Source of the DNA: Anaeropeptidivorans aminofermentans
Lineage (GTDB): Bacteria; Bacillota; Clostridia; Lachnospirales; UBA5962
Assembly (NCBI RefSeq): GCF_940670685.1
Contig: NZ_OW711693.1
Span: forward strand, 1,054,001-1,118,000
Direction: 5' to 3'
DNA: 64,000 nt
This document shows, piece by piece, positions 1 to 10,043 of the stretch (position 1 is its first letter; every line of letters begins with the position of its first letter). A program made the position numbers and the translations under genes. Under the pieces are notes generated by a model that made no database searches, had not been told where the DNA came from, and worked only from the letters and a program-made list of their open reading frames with translations.

Positions 1-1137
1 ATTTCGGCCTTTGCAGGCAATACAGCGCTGCTCGATACGGAGGGCAAAGCCTTGCGTCAATTGTTTGAAAGCCATACCCAAAAGGAGGAATTTCTTAATT
101 TTTGTCACAAAAATCAAAAGTGGCTGGATAAATATGCTGTCTTTATGGCCTTACAGAATCAGTTTTGCGGTTTAAAATGGCAGAAATGGCCGAAAGAATA
201 CCGGCGATACAGTCCTAAGCTGAAGGAGGAACCAACTCTTCGGGAAGAGGTGCTTTACTATAAATATGGGCAGTTTGAATTTTTTCGTCAATGGCAAAAG
301 CTGCGGCGGTATGCAAGGGAAAAAGGCATCCGAATCATCGGGGATCTCCCCATGTACGTTTCCGAGGATTCGGCGGATGTTTGGGCGAATCAAGAGAAAT
401 TCTGCCTGGATACAGCAGGGTATAAGCGAGAGGAAGCAGGGGTGCCGCCGGATTATTTCTCTGCTCAGGGGCAGCTTTGGGGCAATCCTTTGTACGATTG
501 GAGAGTCATGGAGAAAAAGGGTTATGCCTGGTGGATTCACCGCCTGGCTTGGGCTTTTGAACTCTATGATTATGTGAGGCTGGATCATTTTCGGGGGTTT
601 GAATCCTTCTGGGCAGTGCCGAAGGGGAAGAAAGCCGCCGAAGGAAGATGGCTTTACGGGCCCGGTGCAGTGCTTTTTGAGATGGCCGAGAAAGAGCTGG
701 GTTCCCTTCCCGTGCTGGCGGAGGATTTGGGAAGCATCACGCCGGGAGTGCGCGCCTTGGCAGCGAAATGCGGTTTCGTGGGAACCGAAGTGATGCAGTT
801 CTACGACGGCGACCCACGAAAGGGATATGTTCCGCCGGAAGGTAAGGCGGTCTACACAGGCACCCATGACAATCAGACTTTGCTAAACTGGTGCAAGGAC
901 AGATATCCGGAAGAAGAACCTGAGAAAATGGCGGCAGAGCTTATGCTTCGTGCCATGGAAAGCAGCGCAGATCTAGTCATATTACCTCTTCAGGATGTGC
1001 TGGGACTGGACGATACCGCAAGGATGAACACGCCGGGGACGGTGGAGGAAAACTGGATGTGGCAGGCAGAACCGGCTGATTTTGACGGGGCAGCAAAGAG
1101 GCTTTCAGAACTGACAAAGTGTACTGGAAGGAGCTGA
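1..1137 (+). CDS. malQ: 4-alpha-glucanotransferase (amylomaltase), 5'-truncated by the window edge
   Basis: GH77 enzyme that transfers alpha-1,4-glucan segments between maltodextrins or glycogen in the cytoplasm. The frame is open from base 1, so the N-terminus lies outside the window. All three GH77 catalytic carboxylates can be seen: the nucleophile in RLDHFRG (about 574-594), the acid/base Glu in VLAEDLG (about 712-732) and the Asp in GTHDNQT (about 859-879). The binding motifs GDLPMYVS and LWGNPLYDW are also present. The stop overlaps the next start as TGATG, so it is translationally coupled to pgi in a malQ-pgi-pgm operon for glycogen or maltodextrin turnover. The coding sequence is markedly more GC-rich than most of the window. 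Confidence 0.96.
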   Translation: MSAFAGNTALLDTEGKALRQLFESHTQKEEFLNFCHKNQKWLDKYAVFMALQNQFCGLKWQKWPKEYRRYSPKLKEEPTLREEVLYYKYGQFEFFRQWQKLRRYAREKGIRIIGDLPMYVSEDSADVWANQEKFCLDTAGYKREEAGVPPDYFSAQGQLWGNPLYDWRVMEKKGYAWWIHRLAWAFELYDYVRLDHFRGFESFWAVPKGKKAAEGRWLYGPGAVLFEMAEKELGSLPVLAEDLGSITPGVRALAAKCGFVGTEVMQFYDGDPRKGYVPPEGKAVYTGTHDNQTLLNWCKDRYPEEEPEKMAAELMLRAMESSADLVILPLQDVLGLDDTARMNTPGTVEENWMWQAEPADFDGAAKRLSELTKCTGRS

Positions 1138-2795
1138 TGTATGAAATGGAAGGATTGAAGAGATTAAAAGATTCCCTTTATTATTCCCCAAAGACGCGCT
1201 TGATGCTGGACTGGAGCGGAATGGGGCTCACAGACAGCTATTTTGATGAGATGAGAGAGAAACTGGCCGGAGCTTTTGAAGCCATGGACCGGCTGGAAAA
1301 GGGCGCCATAGCAAACCCAAGTGAAGAGCGGATGGTCGGCCACTATTGGCTCCGCAATGCGGAAATGGCACCTGATGAGAAGGTGGCGGAAAGCATAAGG
1401 GATAACCTCTCACATATACAAAGCTTTACGAAAAAGATACATGGCGGAGAGCTGCAAAATGAGTCTGGCAGCCGATTCAAAAATATCATCGTGGCAGGGA
1501 TGGGCGGCAGCAGTCTGGGAACGGCTTTTGTGTATCATACGCTGCCGTGCCGAAGTCGGAAAATGAAGCTTTACTTCATGGATAACACGGACCCGGATGG
1601 TATGGATAATATCTTCGATGCGGTTGCGGCCGAGCTGGATGCCACCATGATTCTCATCATTTCCAAGAGTGGGAAAACGGTGGAGACAAGAAACTGCATG
1701 GAAGAAGCAAGGGTTTTCTATGAACGTCACGGCCTTTGCTTCTCAAAACATGCCGTTAGCATAAGCGAAAGAGACAACCTGCTGGACGCTATGGCTGCGG
1801 AGGAGAATTGGCTTGACCGCTTCTTCCTATGGGACTGGGTAGGGGGCAGAACCTCGGTGATGTCTGCCGTGGGACTTTTGCCCCTGTCTCTTGTAGGGGT
1901 TGATACCATGGCGCTGCTGCAGGGAGCCGCGGAATGCGACCAACTGACCCGAAGCCGCAGTCCCCGGAACAATCCGGCGGCGCTGATGGCCTTATCCTGG
2001 TATAGGTGCAGCGGCGGCAGGGGAAAAGAGACAATGGTTGTTCTGCCCTATAAGGATTCTCTCGAGCTTTTTGCAAAGCATCTGCAACAGCTTGTGATGG
2101 AATCTTTGGGCAAGGAGCATGATCTCTCCGGCCATGTGGTACATCAAGGTCTTACTGTTATCGGGAATAAGGGTTCTTCCGACCAGCATTCTTACGTACA
2201 GCAGCTTGTGGCCGGAGAAGACAATTATTTTGTGACCTTCGTTGAAGTTCTCCGGGATAGGGAAGGAGAATCCCCTGTTTTGAGCGATGGAAGCACCAGC
2301 GGTGCGTTCCTGCAGGCGTTCCTGCTGGGTACAAAAAAGGCCCTGGAAGCGCAGGGGCACAGAACCATGACCATCACCATACCAGCAGTAACGCCTTATT
2401 ATGTCGGAGCGCTGATTGCTCTTTTCGAAAGGGCCGTAGGATTTTACGCAAGCCTTATAAATGTAAATGCCTATGACCAGCCGGCGGTGGAGCAGGGTAA
2501 AAATGCAGCCAATGGACTCATTGCATTGAGAAATGCAGCCAGAAAATACCTTTCCGATAAAAGCGGTCAATTCATGACCGCCGAAGAAATCGCCGAGACT
2601 CTCAGTGCCAGAGCCGACGAGGTTTTTCGGCTGATGCTCCATCTTGCCGTCAATGACCCTCAGGTTATCATGCGGGAGGAAAAGCAGCTTTGGGAAAGCA
2701 CTTTTGCATTCAGAGAAGATAATTTAAGTTACATAGAAACCAGAGAGGGGGAAAGCCCATGGGGAACTTTAGAGCTTTACTCCAAGAATGGCTGA
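1137..2795 (+). CDS. pgi: glucose-6-phosphate isomerase (classical SIS-fold type)
   Basis: Interconverts glucose-6-P and fructose-6-P in the cytoplasm. About 552 residues. The N-terminal SIS phosphate-binding segment GMGGSSLGTAF lies near residue 120, followed by ISKSGKTVET and DWVGGRTSVMSAVG; a C-terminal lysine lies in QPAVEQGKNAANG. I start at ATG 1137 because AAGGAG sits 4 nt upstream and the ATG overlaps the malQ stop; a GTG at 1119 in the same frame has no ribosome site. The end overlaps the next gene by 37 nt. A second, non-homologous cupin-type phosphoglucose isomerase is encoded at 12207-13022. Confidence 0.93.
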   Translation: MYEMEGLKRLKDSLYYSPKTRLMLDWSGMGLTDSYFDEMREKLAGAFEAMDRLEKGAIANPSEERMVGHYWLRNAEMAPDEKVAESIRDNLSHIQSFTKKIHGGELQNESGSRFKNIIVAGMGGSSLGTAFVYHTLPCRSRKMKLYFMDNTDPDGMDNIFDAVAAELDATMILIISKSGKTVETRNCMEEARVFYERHGLCFSKHAVSISERDNLLDAMAAEENWLDRFFLWDWVGGRTSVMSAVGLLPLSLVGVDTMALLQGAAECDQLTRSRSPRNNPAALMALSWYRCSGGRGKETMVVLPYKDSLELFAKHLQQLVMESLGKEHDLSGHVVHQGLTVIGNKGSSDQHSYVQQLVAGEDNYFVTFVEVLRDREGESPVLSDGSTSGAFLQAFLLGTKKALEAQGHRTMTITIPAVTPYYVGALIALFERAVGFYASLINVNAYDQPAVEQGKNAANGLIALRNAARKYLSDKSGQFMTAEEIAETLSARADEVFRLMLHLAVNDPQVIMREEKQLWESTFAFREDNLSYIETREGESPWGTLELYSKNG

Positions 2796-4570
2796 ACCAG
2801 CCGCATTTGGACGAAGCGTTAAGAGAAGAACTTCTGGCCCTTACCGGTGAAAAGGAAATAGAGGACCGGTTTTACAGGGATTTGGAATTTGGCACCGGCG
2901 GTCTGCGGGGCCTTCTTGGACCAGGAACCAACCGGATGAATATCTACACGGTAAGGAGAACCAGCCAGGGATTTGCAGATTATATAAACGCCCATTACGG
3001 CAAGGGCAGCGAAGGCTATAAGGGTCGGAACCCCGCCATTGCCATCGCTTACGACAGCCGGAAAAATTCCCGGCTTTTTGCTCTGGAGGCAGCCTGCGTC
3101 TTTGCCGCCAACGAGATTAAAGCATATATTTATCCGGAGCTGATGCCGACGCCGGCTTTATCCTTTGCGGTTCGCCATTACGGCTGCGGCGGTGTAATGA
3201 TAACCGCCAGCCACAATCCGGCCCAGTATAACGGTTATAAGGTATACAATGAAGAAGGCTGCCAACTGACCTTGGAGGCTGCGGAAGAGGTTTTGAACTT
3301 CATCAATGAGATTCATATTTTTGAGGATGTAAAAACCATCAGCACGGACCTTGACTTGACCTTGGAAGAGCGGCTTGCTATGGCCTTGGCCCTTTCCGAT
3401 GATAGCGGCGTTCCGCTGATAGAGGTGATTCCTGATGCGGTGATACAGGCCTACATGGATGCTGTTTATGGGGAGCGAATGGGTGTGACGGGTTGTGACG
3501 CTCTTTCGGTGGTCTATACGCCGCTGAACGGTACCGGCTATAAGCCTGTTACCGCCATTCTCAAAAGAATCGGCGTAAAAAAGGTCGCTTTGGTAGAGGA
3601 ACAGCAATACCCCGATGAAACCTTCCGAACCTGCCCTTACCCGAATCCGGAAAAAATGGAGGCCTTAGCCCTGGGCCTCGGTCTGTGCAAAAGACTTGGT
3701 GAAGAAGGGGAGGCGCCGGATTTGCTGATTGCCACGGATCCGGACTGTGACCGGATAGGGGTTGCGGTTCGTCACTATAGAGAGGATTTTATGCGGCTTT
3801 CCGGCAATGAGATAGGTATTTTGCTGCTGGATTTTATTTGTCAGCGCAAGGCGCCTATGCCTGAAAACCCCCTTTTTATCAAGACCATTGTCTCAAGTTC
3901 CATGGCGGAGCCCGTGGCTAAGGCGTATGGGGTGGAGGTACAGAATGTCCTCACCGGATTTAAGTTTATCGGAGAGCAGATTGGTTTCATGGAAAAGGTT
4001 GGCATGGGAAAGCGCTTTATCTTCGGCTTTGAGGAAAGTTGCGGCTACCTGGCCGGCACCTACGTGCGGGATAAGGACGGCGTTGTAGCTGCCATGCTTC
4101 TCTGCGAAGCCGCAGCTTATTATAAGGCAATGGGTAAAACCCTGGTTGACAGATTGACGGAGCTCTATGACCAATACGGTTATTATATAAATGATTTGAT
4201 GGAGTTTGAATTCCCCGGTGCCGTGGGCATGCAAAAAATGACAGAACTTCTGGCGGCCTTGAGGGCAGAGGCCCCCTTAGAGATTGCAGGAAAAAAGGTG
4301 ATTCAGATTGCCGATTACCTCCTTTCCAAGAGGCGGATTGTTCCTGAGGAAAACGGCTGCGTATTATCCCCAGAGACTCTTCCCATTTCACTGCCAAAAT
4401 CCGACGTGCTGGAATATGTGCTGGAGGGGGATTCCAATGTCATCATCAGGCCCTCGGGAACAGAGCCCAAGCTGAAGGTATACCTTTCCGCAAAGGGAGA
4501 GACAAAGACGGCAGGCTTGGAAATAATCGAAGCCATCAAGAGGGATTTGGACGCTCTCTTGCGTCCATAG
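2759..4570 (+). CDS. pgcA: phosphoglucomutase / phosphomannomutase (alpha-D-phosphohexomutase)
   Basis: Interconverts glucose-1-P and glucose-6-P (possibly mannose phosphates), completing the operon with malQ and pgi. 603 residues, as expected for the large Firmicutes PgcA type. Four signature loops are visible: the phosphoserine loop TASHNPAQYNGYKV near residue 148, metal-binding DPDCDRIG near 329, sugar-binding GFEESCGY near 422 and phosphate-binding RPSGTEPK near 563. The start at 2759 has GAGGGGGAAA upstream and lies inside the end of pgi. Whether glucose or mannose is preferred cannot be told from the motifs. Confidence 0.94.
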   Translation: MGNFRALLQEWLNQPHLDEALREELLALTGEKEIEDRFYRDLEFGTGGLRGLLGPGTNRMNIYTVRRTSQGFADYINAHYGKGSEGYKGRNPAIAIAYDSRKNSRLFALEAACVFAANEIKAYIYPELMPTPALSFAVRHYGCGGVMITASHNPAQYNGYKVYNEEGCQLTLEAAEEVLNFINEIHIFEDVKTISTDLDLTLEERLAMALALSDDSGVPLIEVIPDAVIQAYMDAVYGERMGVTGCDALSVVYTPLNGTGYKPVTAILKRIGVKKVALVEEQQYPDETFRTCPYPNPEKMEALALGLGLCKRLGEEGEAPDLLIATDPDCDRIGVAVRHYREDFMRLSGNEIGILLLDFICQRKAPMPENPLFIKTIVSSSMAEPVAKAYGVEVQNVLTGFKFIGEQIGFMEKVGMGKRFIFGFEESCGYLAGTYVRDKDGVVAAMLLCEAAAYYKAMGKTLVDRLTELYDQYGYYINDLMEFEFPGAVGMQKMTELLAALRAEAPLEIAGKKVIQIADYLLSKRRIVPEENGCVLSPETLPISLPKSDVLEYVLEGDSNVIIRPSGTEPKLKVYLSAKGETKTAGLEIIEAIKRDLDALLRP

Positions 4571-4884
4571 GCGAGGGTTGTAAGATGCTTTACACACATG
4601 GCATGAGGCGAATTAGGAAGGCCATAATTGACTCTCGTCGGACCAATATCGCCATGAGAGAATCGTAACTTATCTGTCTCCATATGGTATAAGGGTTAAA
4701 AAGGCTATGAAAATACATACCAATTTGAGGGGTAAGAATTTGCAATTTTGTAATTAAAACGCAGTTCCTTCTGTTGTTACTATTATGGGGTATATGACCA
4801 AAGAAAAGCCAAATAACGAAGATTAATATTTATTTATCCTATTAAGTTCTGCCTTGCATGTTAAACAAAGATACGATTTTAAAT

Positions 4885-4936
4885 GGAGGCCTCTATACCA
4901 AGCATTTACTTGGGTATGGAGGTCCTTGTTTTATAA
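4885..4936 (+). terminator. long hairpin, probable terminator after the malQ-pgi-pgm operon
   Basis: GGCCTCTATACCAAG pairs with CTTGGGTATGGAGGTCC around a short loop, giving a near-perfect stem of about 15-17 bp followed by TTGTTTT. It lies about 300 nt after the mutase stop, so it may belong to a lost gene rather than to the operon. Confidence 0.55.
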
Positions 4937-5011
4937 ACTGATTCCGAAGTATTGGCTTATGATGTAGAAATCTGAGATAAGGGATACGCCGCCTAGCCAA
5001 TTAACCCATAT

Positions 5012-5047
5012 GAGAAAGCGCACTTTCGGCAGAGTGCTTTTTAGTTT
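5012..5047 (+). terminator. small terminator-like hairpin
   Basis: AAGCGCACT and AGAGTGCTTTTT form a short stem around TTCGGC, followed by a T run. It lies just ahead of the ATP synthase fossils. Confidence 0.5.
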
Positions 5048-5083
5048 TGAATTAATGACAATATCTGTCTATCCCGAGAGAAA

Positions 5084-5405
<322 letters not shown>

Positions 5406-5409
5406 TAAT

Positions 5410-5913
5410 ATGAATGAATTTTTAGATTTTATATCTATTAGTCTACCTACAATGATAATATCTGTAGCTAATATTTTTATTTTATACCTTATTTTAAAAC
5501 GATTTTTATTTTCTCCCATTAATAAAATTATTAATCAGAGAGAAACCGAAGTAAGCAATATATATAGATAAGGAAGAACTCAGTTTGGATGAAAGCGGCA
5601 AATTGAAGCAAGAGTACAAAAAAATGAACCTTATTCAGGTTGAAAAGGAAAACATGATTAAAGAGGCTCAGAAAGAAGCAAAAATTAAAGGTGCTTATAT
5701 TAAAGAAAGCAGAGATAATGCAGAGCAGATAAAAAAGAAACTATAAAGGATTTAGAAATCAAGCGCAAAAAAATGTATAAAGAAATTCAGACGAATGTTG
5801 CGGATTTGGCAGTTTCAATAGCAGAAAAGGTTATCGAGCGTGAAGTAAATGCAGATTTACATAAGGATATTGTAACGAATTTTGTAAATGAATTGGAGTT
5901 AACCCATGAATAA
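5410..5913 (+). pseudogene. atpF: ATP synthase F0 subunit b fossil (atpF)
   Basis: Starts well at ATG 5410 with a hydrophobic N-terminal anchor (ISLPTMIISVANIFILYLIL) and the following RFLFSPINKII. At about 5565 a stop (TAG-ATAA context) breaks the frame. The long charged helix resumes one frame over (DKEELSLDESGKLKQEYKKM), a second shift occurs near 5740, and the C-terminal helix ending VNELELTHE closes at 5913. At least two frameshifts in an otherwise full-length gene. It overlaps the atpH start (ATGAATAA), so the ancestral operon spacing is preserved. Confidence 0.85.
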
Positions 5914-6345
5914 TTTTGAAAATCATTATGGTAAAGCCTTATTTCAAATGGCCTTGAAACAAAATGAAGACCAAAACTTAAAAAGCAAATGGATGAGCTT
6001 TATAAATTGTACAAATCCAATGCAAACATCAATGAATTCTTAGATTCTATTAATGAGGGCCTTTTGGCCTCCTTTGACAAGGTATACAGCGGATTTATAA
6101 ATGAATATGACCAGGTTACCGCAACCTTACAATTAATATTGCCTCTGCCTTTCCTATTGAAGAAAATGAAGAATGCATGATTAAAAGTAAGCTTGAAGCC
6201 TTAACAGGTAAAAAAGTCGATCTTGTTTGCGAAGTAGACTCTTTATTGCTTGGCGGAATCATTATCAAATTTGATAAATATGAAATTGACGGCAGTTTAA
6301 AATCTAAGCTTAATGAAATTAAGAAAAGCATAATGCAGATTGTGA
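5906..6345 (+). pseudogene. atpH: ATP synthase F1 subunit delta fossil (atpH)
   Basis: Begins MNNFENHYGKALFQMALKQ at 5906 and shifts frame near 5985 to continue MDELYKLYKSNANINEFLDS. It shifts again near 6125, after which the diagnostic C-terminal region (KSKLEALTGKKVDLVCEVD, then LLGGIIIKFDKYEIDGSL) is read. In the last frame there is no stop before the atpA start, so the remnant runs in frame into atpA, an artefact of decay. Confidence 0.85.
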
Positions 6346-6353
6346 GGGGTGTT

Positions 6354-7864
6354 ATGAGTTTTGATATTGGTCAGCTAAGTAAAGATATTAAGGCAAGGCT
6401 GGAATTATCCGAATATGGTTCCAAAATTGAGAAAACAGGAACGGTAGTTAAAGTTAGCGACGGCATTGCCCAAATATATGGCCTTGAAAACTGCCTGATT
6501 TATGAGCTTATAGAATTTCAAGGCAAAGGTTTCGGCATGGCTATGAACCTTGAAAAAAATTCTGTGCTTGCGATATTGTTCTTCGGCGATTCAAGCCTTA
6601 AAGAAGGTGATAAGGCGTTAAGAACAAACAAAATCGTCTCCGTTCCTGTTGGCTATAATATGCTTGGCCGCGTAGTTAACGGCCTTGGCGCCTTTCTGGA
6701 CGGCGTAGGTGAAATAGAGGCAGATGAATTTTATCAAATTGAATGTTCCGCTAGGGGCATAATAGAAAGAAAAAGTGTAAGCGTATCTCTCGAAACAGGC
6801 ATAAAATCCATTGATTCAATGATACCGATAGCGTGAGGTGATTATCGAAGACAGGCAAACTGGAAAAACAAGCATAGCTCTTGATACAATTATAAATCAA
6901 AAAGGTAAGGATATTTATTGTGTATATGTTGTAATCGGCCAAAAGCAAAAATCAACCGTAGAGATAGTTGATGTTCTTCAGCAAAGCGGAGCGATGGAAT
7001 ATACCATTGTGGTATTCGCCCCCCGCCTCTGATTCGGCATTAATGCAATATATTGCTCCCTTTGCATCCTGCAGCATGGCTGAATTTTATATGGAACAGG
7101 TGAAAAATTCACTTATTGTTTATGATAATTTAACCCAGCACGCCATTGCATATAGAACCTTATCTTTACCGTTAAATCGTCCGCCAGGATTCGAAGCCTA
7201 TCCCGGAGATGTTTTTTATCTTCACAGCAGGCTTCTGGAAAGAGCCGCATGCCTTTCAGAAGAAGTTGCCAGCGGAACGCTTACCGCTCTTCCTATTATA
7301 GAAACACAGGCCGGAAATATAAGCGCATATACTCCCGCAAATATTATTTCCATTACAGATGGACAGATATTCTTGGAAAGCGAGCTTTTTAATTCTGGAA
7401 TACTGCCGGCTATAAATCCTGGTATTTCCGTAAGCCGCGTAGGAGGTTCGGCCCAGACAAAGGCAATGAAGAAGGTTTCAGGCAGCTTGAAAATTCTTTA
7501 TAGTCAATATCTTGAATTAAGAGATTTTGTAGAATTCGGAAGCGACCTTGACGAAAATACAAGAAAGCGTCTTGCCGTAGGCGAACGTATTGTGGAAATA
7601 TTAAAGTAAAATGAGCATAATCCTTTTGCCTTAGAAAATCAAATTACGATATTCTTTGCCTTATCAAACGGCTTCTTAAAAGATATACCGCTGGAATCTA
7701 TTCAATTATACGAGGCGGAGCTTTATGAGTACATGAAAATTAAAGCTCCTCAATTAATATTAGACCTTAAAAAAGACGCTTTTTCAGAGGATACCGCCGA
7801 GGCGTTAAAAAATTATATTCAGAAGTTTACTGAAGAATTTTTAAAAAGCATGAAAGAGGTGTAA
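6354..7864 (+). pseudogene. atpA: ATP synthase F1 subunit alpha fossil (atpA)
   Basis: Nearly the full length of the alpha subunit can be read across frames: MSFDIGQLSKDIKARLELSE at 6354, KTGTVVKVSDGIAQIYGLEN, GYNMLGRVVNGLG, and then a stop at 6837 where the RGQREL motif should be. The Walker A region reads EDRQTGKT instead of GDRQTGKT. A further shift near 7020 leads to [40 protein letters not shown] and [19 protein letters not shown]. Another stop at 7606-7608 is followed by the C-terminal helices down to 7864. At least three disruptions plus a damaged nucleotide loop; nonfunctional. Confidence 0.92.
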
Positions 7865-7867
7865 GCC

Positions 7868-8010
7868 ATGTCAAGTACATCTCTTACAGCAATAAAACGA
7901 AGAATGAGAGGTATCAACAGCCTTAGCAAAGCTACAAAAGCCATGGAGCTTACCGCAAGCGCACAAATATCGGCAGCGATAGACAAAACAAAGTGTTCTG
8001 AAGAATTATA
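7868..8010 (+). pseudogene. atpG: ATP synthase F1 subunit gamma, N-terminal stub (atpG)
   Basis: MSSTSLTAIKRRMRGINSLS, then KATKAMELTASAQISAA, is the start of the gamma subunit (expected about 280 residues). Similarity ends near 8010, where the sequence passes directly into a potassium-transporter fragment. The rest of atpG and all of atpD/atpC are missing, so a deletion removed the 3' half of the operon. Confidence 0.8.
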
Positions 8011-8285
8011 CTGGAATACAATAACCCAAACACCATCGGCAAATTTTCTTTAGGCCATAAAATCATTGCCGCGCTGTTTCAATCTGTTACCTTAAGAACA
8101 GCCGGATTCAGCTCAATGAATCGGCATAGATTGAATGAATCCTCAAAATTTATATCCTCAATTCTTATGATGATAGGAGGCTCTCCCGGAAGCATAGCCG
8201 GGGGGAATTAAAACAGTTACGATTGCGGTTATATTTTGCAGTATATGGTCAATCATTAAGAGCAGCAATGGAATACAGGTTATCT
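8011..8285 (+). pseudogene. TrkH/KtrB-type potassium uptake fragment fused to the atpG stub
   Basis: Read from CTG 8011: LEYNNPNTIGKFSLGHKIIA, then ALFQSVTLRTAGFSSM, then SKFISSILMMIGGSPGSIAG. After a one-base shift in a G run near 8206 it continues GIKTVTIAVIFCSIWSIIKS. SVTxRTAGF and GGSPGSxAGGIKTxT are the selectivity-filter and pore motifs of the TrkH/KtrB family. Only the last quarter is left. Together with the atpG stub it marks the endpoints of a deletion. Confidence 0.8.
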
Positions 8286-8574
8286 ATATAGACCCTATTT
8301 TTAAGATGTGTTTGATATTATGTAAAAATTCATGCTTCAAAAGTAAAACTATTCTAAGGCTTTCATTAATATAGATGATGGTATTCAAACTGGATAAGGC
8401 AGAAAAGACTAAATTCAAAAAACTTAAAGCCGGGGCTATTTTAACCACCGGCTTCAACCTTTTTGTGCTAATATTTACATCTTCTCTTGTAATACTAAAA
8501 TCTTCATCTGGCACAAAAGTAATATGGGATGTGAAATATAGTAATGTATATGGAGAGATATTATATTTGCTCAT
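8284..8574 (-). other. uncertain open frame with an HEFLH motif
   Basis: A 96-codon minus-strand frame without a convincing ribosome site. Its C-terminal part contains KHEFLHNIKH, which fits HExxH and could be a remnant of an M56/M48-type membrane peptidase. The evidence is one short motif only; it may equally be chance in decayed DNA between the trkH fragment and the PTS cluster. Confidence 0.2.
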
Positions 8575-8592
8575 CAGCAGACTGTTTTTGCT

Positions 8593-9255
8593 TTAGAGAC
8601 ATCGTAAATCTAATTCCTTGCCATGAGTATTAAATACTTGTAATGCAGAAATAGTCAAATTTTTATTAACCATTTTTTCAAACACATCATAGGCAATAGT
8701 GGCTGTCAGCGCACCGCTTTCCATGGCCTTAAGCACCTGATGAGCGTTTTTGAAACTGGCCGCCATCACTTTACAGGGTAATTGTTGCATCTTAAATATC
8801 TGATACATCTGATGAATCTGTTCAAAAGGATCAATATTATTATCTAGCATTCTGTTAACATAGGGCGCTACATAATTACAGCCAGCCATCCCTGCCAGAA
8901 TTCCTTGTTCCGCCGAATAAATTACGGTGCCTAAAATTGGCATTTCCGGATGCGTACTTCTAATTTGACGAACAGTTTCAAGCCCTGCCATATCTATCGG
9001 AACTTTTATGCCGATATTTCTGCCTTCCAATTTAGAAAGTATAGTTTTAAAATCTTCCATCCGCTGTTCAACTGTATTGCCTAAAAGCTGTATCAGTACC
9101 AGCCCAATTTCAGTATCCAGTATATCATTCAGCGCTTGGAACCGATTTTTCTTTTCTCTTAGCAGTATTGTGGGATTCGTTGTGACGCCCTTAAATAATC
9201 CTATTTTTTTCGCCATTTTAATCTCATCAACATCTGCCGTATCAATAAACAGCAT
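8593..9255 (-). CDS. transaldolase / fructose-6-phosphate aldolase family protein (TalC/FSA type)
   Basis: Small (220 aa) class I aldolase of the FSA/TalC group. The likely reaction is cleavage or formation of fructose-6-P (FSA) or dihydroxyacetone transfer (transaldolase); the two cannot be separated by eye. GVTTNPTILLRE lies near residue 23. The Schiff-base Lys84 is in GIKVPI, and SAEQGILAGMAGCNYVAPYV follows, ending in the family signature YVNR. AAGGGGGAG lies ahead of the ATG at 9255. It is the last gene of the minus-strand PTS/HPS-PHI cluster, suggesting it feeds triose-P or pentose-P out of the pathway. Confidence 0.88.
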   Translation of the reverse strand: MLFIDTADVDEIKMAKKIGLFKGVTTNPTILLREKKNRFQALNDILDTEIGLVLIQLLGNTVEQRMEDFKTILSKLEGRNIGIKVPIDMAGLETVRQIRSTHPEMPILGTVIYSAEQGILAGMAGCNYVAPYVNRMLDNNIDPFEQIHQMYQIFKMQQLPCKVMAASFKNAHQVLKAMESGALTATIAYDVFEKMVNKNLTISALQVFNTHGKELDLRCL

Positions 9256-9301
9256 ATCACTCCCCCTTACTTTCTATAGAATTTAAACGGTAAATAAACA
9301 C

Positions 9302-9994
9302 TTATATTTCTGTACGGCCAATGATATCAAAAATATCCTGGGTATTCTCTGCGTAACTTCTGTTTTGCCTGAAAATAGTTTTTGTCCCCAATACCAGTAT
9401 ATCAGCACCCTTATCCACTAAGAGGCGTGTTTCTTCCATACCAATACTGCCATCTGCTTCAATTGAAATATGTGCTCCGTTGTGCTTGTTTAAATAAGAC
9501 CTTGTCCGGGCCACCTTATCCAATATGTGCGTATTTAACGGTGCTGCACTTTCAAAGCCTTCCCGTATTAACAGATTGACCATGTGAATATAAGGCAATG
9601 CCTCTTCAATTACATAAATGGGGGTACCAATATTAATGGCAAGGCCTGGTAAGCCGCCTGCATTTTGAATTTTCTTAAGCAGTTTTGCCATGTTGTATCC
9701 GCATACCTCAGCCTGTATAACCACATAGCTTCCTGCACAATGGGGCAGCAATGCTTCAAAGAGCCTTTCAGGATAAGATACCAGAAGGTGGATATCCAAT
9801 TGCATTGATGTTATCTTTTTTATCATTGGTATCATATCTGTCGGCAGCATAATTTGGCTGCCATACACATCATAGGTAGTATCCATTAAATCAAAATGAA
9901 TTAATTCGATACCCACTTCCTCAAGTTTTCTTATTTCTCTCTCCATATTCATTAAATCCCCACGGGCTATGGAGGGTGCTAATCGAATTTTCAT
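9302..9994 (-). CDS. ribulose-phosphate 3-epimerase family protein, divergent paralog A
   Basis: TIM-barrel protein of the RPE family, about 230 aa. It starts KIRLAPSIARGDLMNMEREI and keeps HFDLMD (His and two Asp), DIHLLV (His) and the late Asp in IEADGS, all metal or acid-base positions in RPE. The DGxFVPN loop is replaced by DTTYDVYGS, and the NPGFGGQ phosphate loop by LIREGFESAAP, so the substrate may not be ribulose-5-P. I use ATG 9994; an in-frame ATG at 10006 with AGGAA one base upstream is less likely but possible. It lies between its paralog and the aldolase gene. Confidence 0.75.
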   Translation of the reverse strand: MKIRLAPSIARGDLMNMEREIRKLEEVGIELIHFDLMDTTYDVYGSQIMLPTDMIPMIKKITSMQLDIHLLVSYPERLFEALLPHCAGSYVVIQAEVCGYNMAKLLKKIQNAGGLPGLAINIGTPIYVIEEALPYIHMVNLLIREGFESAAPLNTHILDKVARTRSYLNKHNGAHISIEADGSIGMEETRLLVDKGADILVLGTKTIFRQNRSYAENTQDIFDIIGRTEI

Positions 9995-10043
9995 TTTCTC
10001 ACCCATTTCCTGTTATCATGATTTTAATTTTGCCAAACACTAC

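Larger units (their letters stand above)
4571..5083. other. non-coding gap with two hairpins, no recognisable gene
   Basis: About 500 bases without a supported gene. It holds two terminator-like hairpins (listed separately). A stretch near 4707-4830 reads as a few short frames without a ribosome site or recognisable similarity. It marks the junction between the GC-richer malQ operon and the decayed ATP synthase operon. Confidence 0.6.

Noticed and set aside
172-867. Long minus-strand open frame inside malQ
   Set aside because: It is a shadow of the plus-strand malQ gene, which has full GH77 catalytic motifs.
1992-2642. 216-codon minus-strand frame inside pgi
   Set aside because: Antisense shadow; no ribosome site and no recognisable motif, while pgi is well supported.
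8375-8596. 73-codon plus-strand frame after the trkH fragment
   Set aside because: No similarity or ribosome site; it contains a GCCGG..CCGGC hairpin and overlaps the 3' end of the aldolase gene.
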